DNA of 64,000 bases from Blasia pusilla. Taxonomy: Eukaryota; Marchantiophyta; Marchantiopsida; Blasiales. The position numbers were made by a program, and so were the translations under genes. The notes under the pieces are model-generated. The model was not told the DNA's origin. It was given only the letters and a program-made list of their open reading frames with translations, and made no database searches. Positions 39,590 to 48,800 of this stretch are shown piece by piece. Numbering within the stretch: position 1 is the first letter of the stretch; the number at the start of each line of letters is the position of its first letter. The DNA is taken from NCBI GenBank assembly GCA_050084515.1, contig CM114271.1:67766001-67830000 (forward strand). Reading direction: 5' to 3'.

Positions 39590-40739
39590 TGTGGCGGTGC
39601 CCAGAGGAGGGTGTTAGGGTGTTAGATCTCTTCGGAGGGATTAGCACCGGATTGGCTGCAGTATTGCATGCGGGCATACAGGTGCATCAGTACCTTTATG
39701 TGGAGAGAGATGAGACCGCGCGGCGAGTATCATTACGTCACGTGGCGAGATTGGTCCAGAGGTATCCTGAGTTGTTGTCGGTATCTGCAGTACGGGGATA
39801 TCAGCATACACTACCCGCCGACATCTCTTTGGTGGGGGCGCAGGATCTGGATAGAGTTGGCACCATTCATTTGGTGATTGTTGGATGGCCATGTCAGGTC
39901 ATTCATCATCTGGCCGAGGATTTGGATTGCAGGATCCGAGGTCAGGGTTGTTTTGGGAGATGCTGCGAGTAGTACGACACTTGCAAGAGAGTCAGACATG
40001 TTCTCCAACGTACATCTTGGAGAATGTGTCGTTGTTGGGAGACACTCGTGCACGTGTGATGACGAGTGTGTATCAGGTGAGGTCTTGGTTGGGACCTGCT
40101 GTGTTATTAGATGCGGCGAGAGTTGGATCACATGCCCATCGTCCACGACTGTGATGGACGAACCTGATACCATAAGAGGTATTGAGTCGAGCATACGATG
40201 GAGTCCATAGAGCACCACATCTCACAGTGGATGCTATTTTGGGCTCATGGCGTCGATCTCAGGTGGTGACACGGGATGATAGACCACCGTTGGCCATGGC
40301 CAATAGGGTGGGGGAGTTGAGAGCAGCCTTACCTACGTTGGTGAGCTTCCCAGCATCCCATGCCTTTTGTCAGGGAGGGCCAGGCATGATTTGGGATGAG
40401 GTGACCGGAGCATTGGAGGAGCCTACAGCAGATGAGAGCGAGCGCGCCATGGGGCTCACTATCGGTACTACGGCGGTGTCAGGGATGACTGAGGCATCCC
40501 GGAGACAGATGTTGGGGCAGGCGATGGACCTCAATTGTCTCACATGGATAGTCAGCCTAGGTATGGCGGCGAGGGAGACGGATCTGAGTGTCATCCATGC
40601 CGTCACGTCCACGAGTTGGACCATTTCTGCAAGGTGCAGCACAAGCATCGATTTGAGGGGGCAAGCGAGGAGAGATAGGCACCCATGGACTTCCTGGGGC
40701 GTCGTTTCGAGCGAGAGAGTGCAAAGGCGGCTAGAGTAG
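39590..40739 (+). pseudogene. DNMT3-like C5-cytosine DNA methyltransferase domain inside the retroelement polyprotein
   Basis: Motif I RVLDLFGGISTGLAAVLHAG (from 39613) is followed by GIQVHQYLYVE. Motif IV is VIVGWPCQ, with the catalytic Cys codon at 39892-39894. After a 1-nt deletion the next frame continues GHSSSGRGFGLQDPRSGLFW, motif VI ILENVS (Glu-Asn-Val at 40020-40028), then LLDAARVGSHAHRPRL and WTNL, and a C-terminal block with ERAMGLTIGTT and RRQMLGQAMDLNCLTW (40440-40560). The GIxTGL...GIQV...Y...E pattern and the late DA..V...HR.R..W.NL block resemble DNMT3 rather than DNMT1/MET1 or CMT. It would methylate cytosine in DNA, possibly the element itself or its integration site. This copy is inactive, with a frameshift after Cys and stops near 40155 and 40173. 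Confidence 0.85.
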
Positions 40740-40867
40740 CACATGTTCATTTTTTGGATGTGGAGCATGGTGTAGGAGGTCAGAGTGGAGTGGTTGTTGC
40801 GGAGGTGGCTAGGGTTGCTACATAGCAACCAAAGCCGGAGGTTCCGTCCTCTCCGAGCGAGGTCACG

Positions 40868-42330
40868 ATGAAGACTTGGGAGCCTGTGATAGGTCTCAAG
40901 TTGATAGGAGGAGAGCGATGGCAAGTTCATAGGTTTCTGAGAGGGCATGTCAGTTGTTTTGCCTTCAGTATGAGAGACTTGGGTACGCTGAAGGGTCCCG
41001 GGATACGGATTGAGTTGGCTAGTGATACGCCGATCTTTCGTCGACCTTACAGGTATTCTGATATGGAGTGAGCCTTGATTCAGAGCAGGAGTCAGGACTT
41101 GTTGGAGACATGACTTGTGGAGTTATCACATGGGGAGTGTGCATCTGCCACAATCATGCCGGCGAAGAAGGATATGTATGGCAGTTGGATGGATAGGCGG
41201 ATGTGAGGAGATTACCGTCCTATCAACCGAAGAGGCGAGGTCGGTCGATCGATGCGCCATGCCTACTCTTGAGGAGATCTTTGATGCGGTAGGGCATGCA
41301 AAGATCTTCAGTACTTTAGATCTCCGTGATGGCTATCATCAGCTTCCTATCAGGTTGGAGGACAGGGAGAAGACAGCATTCTGGGGGATAGATCGATTTG
41401 GGAGAGATTGCTTGTATCAGTGGCGGTTCTTACCAATTGGGTTGAAGAACGCACCTGCAGAGTTTCAGAGAGTGATTGATAGGATTTTGGCTGGCTTGAA
41501 TTTTGTACGATGTTACATAGATGATATTCTTATCTTCAATTCCATGGTTGAAGAGCATGAGAGACACTTGGAGGAGGTGTTTCGGTGATTGCAGTTACAT
41601 GGAGTGAAGTTACATCCAGGCAAGTGCAGATTCTTTTAGGAGCAGATTGAGTACTTGGGACACACCATATACCCGAGTGGGTTAGGCATTCAGCAAACGA
41701 AGGTAGAGGCTATTGGGTAGATTCAGTAGACAAAGGTAGAGGCTATTGCGCAGATTCCACGCCCTACAGATGTGAGTCGAGTCCGAGCATTTCTTGGACT
41801 GGCAAACTTCTATCGACGGTATGTCAAGGGTTTTAGTGCGATCGCAAAGTCTTTGACCTTGTTGACGAGACTTGATCAAGTTTGGTTGTGGGGAGATGAT
41901 CAAGAGCGAGCATTTCAGGAGCTCAAGGACAGGTTGACATCCTCACCCATTTTACAGAGACCGGTTAGGGGTCGCCCATTCCAGTTACATACGGATTAGA
42001 GCATGTTGGGTCTAGGAGCAGTGCTTACTCAGAGGGATGACGAGAAGAGGGAGTTCGTTGTGGCTTACGCGAGCCGATCGAACAACATTGCAGAGGCAAA
42101 GTACAGCTCCTACAAGGGAGAGTGCTTGGCTGCAGTGTGGGCCGTGACACATTTTAGGTGCTATTTATTCGGCAACCCTTTCACACTTATCACTGATCAC
42201 CAGCCGTTGAGGTGGTTGATGGAGTTCGACAAGCTTACGGGAAAGCTTGCCAGGTGGGCTCTATTACTATAGGAGTATGAGTTTGAGGTGATTCATAGGC
42301 CAAGTCGGCTGAACCAGGATGCGGATGGGT
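40868..42330 (+). pseudogene. Reverse transcriptase and RNase H of the retroelement
   Basis: RT begins near 40868 and includes TLDLRDGYHQLPI, the palm FLPIGLKNAPAEFQRVID, and catalytic YIDD at 41514-41525, followed by the connection FLGLANFYRRYVKGF. RNase H shows FQLHTD, GLGAVLTQ, AYASRS, KGECLAAVWA and TDHQPLRWL. Interrupting stops lie at 41069, 41104, 41586, 41637, 41997 and 42270, and a frameshift near 41220. Confidence 0.92.
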
Positions 42331-42412
42331 TGAGTCGTAATCCATGTCCGAGTCAGAGAGACGACACAAGAGCTCGATGGCACGGAGAGAGTGATGAGGA
42401 GATGGTGCCCGG

Positions 42413-43420
42413 TTGGCATGCATCTGCCTATCTTTGTTGGTTGACTATGGCGGTCGACCCACGGTGATGACTCCAATGGTGGGGTTGGATGATGAGTCTT
42501 TGGATCCGGAGGTAAGTGAGGAGGCGACAGGTGGTCATGATATCCATGACGACGTGGAGGTTGTGGAGTTCTTGCACATTGGCGTCATTGCGAGTATAGT
42601 GAGTGCTAGGGAGCGGGATCGGATCCTACAGAGAGCCAAGAGGTTGAGGTGGGAGAGGACTCACATTTTTCTGGTATGGGGAGATGGTAGGATACGAGTG
42701 GTACCTCATCCTTCCCAGCGAGCACGTGTAGTGCGACATGCCCATGAGGAGTTGGGACATTTCGGAGTAAAGCGTACTTACAGCTTACTCCAAATTCAGT
42801 ATTGGTGCGCGGCATGCATACTGGGGTACAACAATTTGTGGCCAAATGTATGGTATGTGACAGAGTGCGAGCATCCTTCAATGCTCCCACTCCATTGTTA
42901 CATCCTTTGTCGATTATGGGTTTAGGTTATCGGTGGAGTTTAGACTTTGCGGGACCTTTGCCATTGACGGGACGTCATCATAGGTACGTGTTGGTCATGG
43001 TGGAGCATTTCTCCAAGTGGATAGAGTTGGTGGCACTACCAGACAAGGCAAGCGAGGGAACAGCTTATGCGTTTCTAGATCGTGTGCTTTGTCACTTTGG
43101 TGCACCGGCGGAGGTGTTGACTGACCAAGGTACCGAGTTTAGGGGAGAGTTTCAGGCCTTGTGTGATCAGGCGCTGATAGATCACGGCACCACGTCCAGA
43201 GATCATTCTGAGGTGGATGGGTTGGCAGAGAGAGTGATACAGACGGTGAAGAGAGGATTGCGCAAGTATGGCTTGGCGGGGGCGATTGAGGGAGTGGACC
43301 TCTGATTGCCATGGTTCGCTATGGGTTATTGCTTTAGTCGGCATGCATCCTTGGCGTCATTTTCACCGTACTTTTTGCTCTTTGGGAGAGAGCCAGATTT
43401 ACCTGCAGGATTCGACATGA
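42413..43420 (+). pseudogene. Integrase of the retroelement
   Basis: The N-terminal zinc-binding part shows HAHEELGHFG and, after a frameshift near 42810, CMVCDR. The catalytic core has WSLDFAGPLP, the second Asp in LTDQGTEFRGEF and the Glu in DGLAERVIQTVK, i.e. a DDE integrase. It is followed by SPYFLLFGREPDLPAG, typical of gypsy elements. A stop at 43303 and frame changes inactivate it. Confidence 0.9.
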
Positions 43421-43421
43421 C

Positions 43422-43976
43422 ATGGCCGAGGTGTTAGATCTTGATGATCCAGATGTGTGGGTACAAGCATGTTCTCAGAAGGCAGAAGTTTTTCGTAGAG
43501 TTATGCTTATGGCCTTTGAGAACTTAGCTATTGCCCAGCATAGAGATACATTGAGGTACGCGAACATTCATGGAGGAGGTTATCGTCTAGGGATTAGGAG
43601 GTTTCATCTTGGAGATTACGTGTATTTACAGCAGGCGGCACCCACGACGCTAGATGTCACTGCAGGGCGCACGATCCTACGTGTGCGCAAGGTATTACCG
43701 ACCGGAGTCCTCATGTTGGAGGGACGGGATGGTATGGTTTGGAAGGATCATGTGCGTAATTGTGCGCCATGTCATCTTCCGAACGTAGATGGGATGGTGG
43801 ATCCGAGCTTGGCGGTGGTACCTACACGCTTGAGGTGTATGTTGTGCGGATCTGCGAGGGGTGCAGCCACCATGTTGGTATGTGATGGTTGTTCTCGAAG
43901 GTGGCATATGTGATGTCTGATCCCCCCTCTTGATGTGGTTCCCACGGGACGATGGATATGTCCGAGATGTGTATAG
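43422..43976 (+). pseudogene. Integrase C-terminal region with PHD finger
   Basis: FHLGDYVYLQQ and VLMLEGRDGMVWKDHVRNC look like the integrase C-terminal beta-barrel region. The chain then ends in a PHD-type C4HC3 zinc finger at 43836-43970: CMLC, CDGC, WH, CL-PPL--VP-G-W-CP-C. One TGA at 43911 interrupts it and the natural stop is probably TAG 43974-43976. Chromoviruses usually carry a chromodomain here; a PHD finger would be an alternative histone-tail reader guiding integration. Confidence 0.85.
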
Positions 43977-44051
43977 GATAGTAGGTCATGTCAGAGAGAT
44001 GTGATATTTTCTATCTGGAGTTAGGGGATCAAGCGCCGACTAGGGGCGGTT

Positions 44052-44188
44052 GTATGATCTCCATGTATATTTATGAGTTGATTTTTGTACATGTGTGGAT
44101 CGACCCGTGTATGGGGAAGATCGGTGTTGTGTGGTGTAGATGTGACCAGCGATGTTTGTTGTGTAGCGATATGTATGGGCACGACAGC
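44052..44188 (+). repeat. Copy 1 of a 135-bp direct repeat, just before the 3' LTR
   Basis: The segment with ATACATGTGTGGATCGACCC-like sequence, ending GCACGAC, is repeated after the 3' LTR at 44669-44803. See the findings. Confidence 0.85.
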
Positions 44189-44667
44189 TGTCACATCTGA
44201 ATAGCCGATAGGCCGAAATCTATCATGGATAGGGCGCAGGAGCCAGCGGACTATCTTGTGTGTAACTTTGTCCCACGGTGTCGGATGAGGTTGAGGATAG
44301 ATCCATTATGTCAGGAACGTCGTTTCTGACAACTTTCATGTTGAGGTCTTTTACAACCGAGTGACTTGTTGACCAGGTCACCGCCCCCAGTAACTGTCAG
44401 GCGCAGATTTACCAAGGTAGGGCTATTTTTAGGGGAAGAGCCTTTTGGCTCTTCCCAACCCTATATAAGAGAGCAAGATGGCTTTCCTAAGCCATCTTTC
44501 TCATGTTGGGACGTTAGAGCACCTCCCTTGTATGTGTCTGAGATAGGACTAGGGTGCTAGTGTCCGGATTCTTTGATAGCACAGAGTGGACGACGCTCGA
44601 TATGCCAATGTAGATTGAGGAATGGAATTTTAGGCCGGGTGTACCGTTTTTACTATTCTTTATTTTT
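44189..44667 (+). repeat. 3' LTR
   Basis: Begins TGTCACATCTGAATAGCC and keeps the TATA box (44461) and the two hairpins around it. The two upstream hairpins seen in the 5' LTR are eroded here (for example CAGTAACTGTCAGG in place of GGTAACCTGTGCGTGCAGG). Confidence 0.92.
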
Positions 44668-44668
44668 G

Positions 44669-44803
44669 TTATGTAATCTCCATATATATGTATGAATAGA
44701 TTTTTATACATGTGTGGATCGACCCGTGTGTGAAGAAGATCGATGTTGTGTGATGTAGATGTGACCAACGATGTATGTTGTGTAGCGATATGTATGCGCA
44801 CGA
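44669..44803 (+). repeat. Copy 2 of the 135-bp direct repeat, after the 3' LTR
   Basis: Repeats 44052-44188 with scattered substitutions and stops at the same GCACGAC position at which the LTR begins in copy 1. Confidence 0.85.
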
Positions 44804-45156
44804 CAATGGATAAAATAATGTATTCAAACTTGAGACTTCAAATCGGATCCAAATGCGATCGATTTAATAAAATCTTTAAGATGTAGCTACTTTTGTCGTC
44901 CCTTCATAAGTGTGAGAATAGTTTGGGAAGAGAGCTCGATGCTGAAACATCTTTGTGTCCAGCTTTGCTCACCTCTTCTCTCATGCATCTTGAAACCCAT
45001 AGAAGATGGAGAACGACCAATTTTATCTTCATTAACTTTTGTCTTCAAAATTGTCTTCATTTGTTGTCGAACTCCATTTATTATCTTGTGTATGACAAGC
45101 TGTCCTAGCCCAATATAACCAACCCTGTATTATAATCTGCTCCTAAGTTAGCTTAC
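44804..45156. other. Short spacer, 3' flank of the repeat-protein gene
   Basis: No feature is recognised; it probably includes the 3' untranslated region of the minus-strand gene that ends at 45157 or 45756. Confidence 0.4.
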
Positions 45157-45870
45157 TTATCCTATTCTTGTCTCTTGAACAAAGAAATCCCTTTCATTGT
45201 ACTCACATGTTATAGTAACGTGACTAAGTGCAATACCCACGTCGGTGGTAGTTCTTTCCAAAGTTCGCACTGTGGTCTCATCTGATGCAGAAGAGTAATC
45301 CCCAACCTCCATAGATTGTTCATTTGGTTCCATCTTCTGGTCACCAATCTCACTCAAGCTCTTTGAAATGATCTCTCCTAGAGATTCTTTGGATAATTCG
45401 GCACCAATCTCCTCATTCGTAGTCCTCTTCCAAGTTTGGGATGCAGTCACCTCTGAATCAGAAGAGTAATCTACTATCTCTGGAGATTGATGGTTTGGTT
45501 CTTTCTTCTCGATGACGGTATCTCTCAAGCCCTTAAAAACGATTTCTCTCGCCGAACCTTTGGACGAAATGGCACCCTTCTTCTTCTCTCTGAGAATCTT
45601 TTTCCAAGTTTGCAAAGTAGTAACATCCGAATCAGAAGAGTAATCCAAAACCTTCACAAAATGGTGTTCCGGTCCCCTCTTCTGGACAATGGTTTTCCTG
45701 AATCCCTTCGAAAGGGTTTCTCTCGGAGATTCTTTGGGTGATCCTGCGCCCTTTATCACTCCGATGGTATGGTTCCAAGCTTGCAATGTAGGCAGATGAG
45801 AAGAGTGATCCACAACCTCCACAGACTGTTGTTTTGGCTCCTTGCTATGGTCAATGGTTTTGACACATCT
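45157..45870 (-). pseudogene. Frame-shifted continuation of the 57-aa repeat array
   Basis: In the frame one base off the main exon, four further repeats stay open: VEVVDHSS, VKVLDYSSDSDVTT, PEIVDYSSDSEVTA, MEVGDYSSASDETT, ending NERDFFVQETRIG and a stop at 45157. Alignment of neighbouring units shows a net 13-nt loss near 45855-45864. Either this tail is now untranslated, or the loss is an allele or assembly error and the true protein ends here. Confidence 0.7.
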
Positions 45871-48800
45871 TCTGCTTGAGAGTCTTTGGATAATCCAGCC
45901 CTCTTCTTCTTTCTGGCGGTCTTTTTCCAAGTTCGCGATGTCGTCACATCTGAATCAGAGGAATAATCCAAAACTTCCATAGACTGTTGTTCTGGTTCCA
46001 TCTTCCTCCAACCAGATTCCCAAGAAACTTTTGAAACAATCTCTCCTGTAGATTCTTTGAATGATCCATCCCCTTTCTTCTCTCCGGAAATCCTTTTCCA
46101 AATTGGAAATGTTATCACAGCTGAATCAGAAGAGTAATCAACAACCTCCACAGATTGTTGGCTCGGTTGCTTCTTCTCTCCATCGCTTTCCCTCGAAACC
46201 TTTGAACTCATCTCTCCAGTATAAGTTTTGGACAATTGGGCACCTTTCTTTTCTCTGACTGTCTTTTTCCAAGTTCTCAATGTTGTCACATCTGATTCAG
46301 AAGAGTAATCCAGAACCTCAACAGAATGTTGCCCTTCTCCCTCCTTGTGGCCAATGATTTTCCTGAAGCCCTTTGAAACGCGCCCTCCACGAGATACCTT
46401 GGATGCTTTACTGCTCCTCATCTCTTTGGTAGTCCTTCCCAAACTTGGCATGGGAACCGCATCAGAATCAGAAGAGTAATCCAGTACCTCAACTAAGTGT
46501 TGCCATTCTTCCGCCTTTTGGCCAACGATTTTCCTGGAGCCTTTTGAAACCCTTCCTCCATGTGATTCCTTAGAGACTTTGCTGCTCTTCATCTCTCCAG
46601 TAGTCCTCTCTAAAGTTGATAAGAGAGTCACGTCAGAATCAGAAGAGTAACCCAATTCTCTGAAGCCATTCAAATCACCACTAGTGTTTTGGGTCAGCTG
46701 GGCTCCCTTCCTCCCTCTGGTAGCCCTTTCTCGAGAAGGCCTTGGAGCTACATCAGAATTGGATGATGAATCCAAGTCAAATGATATCACATCATCATCC
46801 CCAGAACTCAACCTTGACGGTTGCACCCCAGTGCTGGGTAGTCTCGGAAGAATATGTTCTATATTTGCTGGATTCTCAACACCTATGCTGGTAGGTTCCA
46901 CTCCATCTCCTTCAAGAATTCTCAGATCCTCAATTTGTTTCTCTTTTTCTTCGTTCTGTTGGACATTGTCCCACCTGCCCTTCACTTCAATGGCCTCTTC
47001 AGAAACCTGAATGCCCTTGTCGATTCTAGTATTTTTAACCTGGGGTTGTAATAAAACTACATCAGCATCATCAGCAATATCCAACCTCAATGGCCACAAA
47101 CTCGATTTCCCCGGACTCAGACTAGGGAGGGTTGCCCCAACAGGCAGGGGTCTGAGACCTGCCTGTGTAATCTCTATTCTAGTCTCCACAGCTATGCCCT
47201 TTGACTCCACGCCTCCAACAGTCTTCAAATCCTCAAACTGTGAGCCCTCTGAAACATTTGCTTCAGGGTCCTCTTCTGGCATTTGAATGCCCTTTCTGGC
47301 TCTAGAAGTTCTTAGCTGAGGTTGCAAGAAAATTACATCAGCATCAAAAGCATAATCCTTGCTCACTGTTGACACATCAATATTCCCAAGAGTTGAACTC
47401 GAGGGCCATCCCTCAGCAGTCTGGAGTCTGGTACTGACTTGTGGTGACTCTCTTGTGGTCTCAACACCCATGCCCATAGGTTCAACTCCATCAACAGCCT
47501 TGGGGTCTTCAACTAAGTATAGTTTTCTTAACTTCTTCTGTTGGGCAGTGCCCTTTGAGCTATTTGAAATGCTTTCTTCAGGGATATCTTCAGATACTTG
47601 AACACCCGTTTTTCCTCTGGTGGTCCTCCCCTGAATCCCCGATGTTTCCAGACTAGCACTAGGAGCGAATGCAACACCCAACTTGGTTACGAAAGTGTGC
47701 TTCCAAGTCGCACTTGATGGTGGAGTCGCAACAGACTTACTGGCTGCTGCTGAAGGTAAAACTCTTCCAGAAGTCTCAAAGCGTCTGTCAGACCCCTTGT
47801 CTTTCCCTGACTTTGATCGACTCATCCCCTTGGAATCCTTTTGAATTCTCCTCCTCAGTTTGTCAGGCTGTTGCAGAGCCCTGTTTTTTTTCGAATTGAG
47901 CCCTTGGGAAGCTATAGGAGGGGTATTTCCAACCACTTCAGGATCCTCATTTACCACTTGTTCACCATCCACCCTAGATTCTGTCTTTCCAATAATGTTC
48001 TCAAGATCTACACTGGATGCTTCTCCTTGAGTAATGCTGACACCCTCATCTGAATTCTTTTTCTTCTCCTTCGTGTGGTGCACGGTTCCTCGTGGACTCT
48101 TTCCATTACCCTTGACAGGAGCCTTCTTCTCCAGTTCCCTCAGTCTCTCCACCTTGGACCTTGAAGGCCCCATGTCTACATCAGTCTCCTGACCCGAACT
48201 TTCCAAGTCTGCTGCAGCATTTTTGATGTTGACACTAGAGGATGTGGAGGATGTTACACCTACCGAAGTGGTGGGAAAATTATGAACAGAGGGTTTCTTT
48301 TCCCTTTTTGGTTTGAGAGTTTCAGAATGCAGCTGTTGTACACGTCTGTCCAATTTGGGAGACAAACTCAGGCCCTTCTTCTGTCTAGGGGTTCCCTTCT
48401 GAGACCTTGAGATTGTCCTATCATGTTGAGTCTCAGTACCTCTATTCTCCTGTTCTACAGCAGGCTTTGCAACATCTGCACTAGAGGATGGATCTGCTCC
48501 AGCAGTCTCAACACCCTGCTGCAAGCATGCCTTTCCTCCAAGAGTTTCAAGACCAGCAGTTGATGGTGTCACACCAGATGATTCTAGGCACAGTATTCCT
48601 GGTGTGAGGTTCAGAAGTGACCACTCCATTGCTTGCTGCTCATCCTCTCCACCCAAGACAGCTACCTGCAGCAACCATCATCGAGCTTACGACTTGAAAC
48701 TTTCTGAATGGCAAAAAAAGCAGACTCCTTGCTCTAAAATCCTTGAAAATTATCGCAGAGATCTGTACTTTCTTCAGCAGTTGCAACATTAGTAAAGCTG

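Larger units (their letters stand above)
34975..44667 (+). mobile_element. Ty3/gypsy LTR retrotransposon carrying a DNMT3-like methyltransferase and a PHD finger (decayed)
   Basis: Two LTRs of about 480 bp (34975-35454 and 44189-44667) enclose a 9.7-kb element. Order read on the + strand: gag with a zinc-knuckle-like motif, aspartic protease (DSGA), C5-cytosine methyltransferase, reverse transcriptase (YIDD), RNase H, integrase and a C-terminal PHD finger. RT-RNase H-integrase order is diagnostic of Ty3/gypsy. Many in-frame stops and several frameshifts make this copy non-functional. LTR divergence is clearly visible, so insertion is not recent. Target-site duplication is not evident. The methyltransferase and PHD modules are the unusual part. 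Confidence 0.93.
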
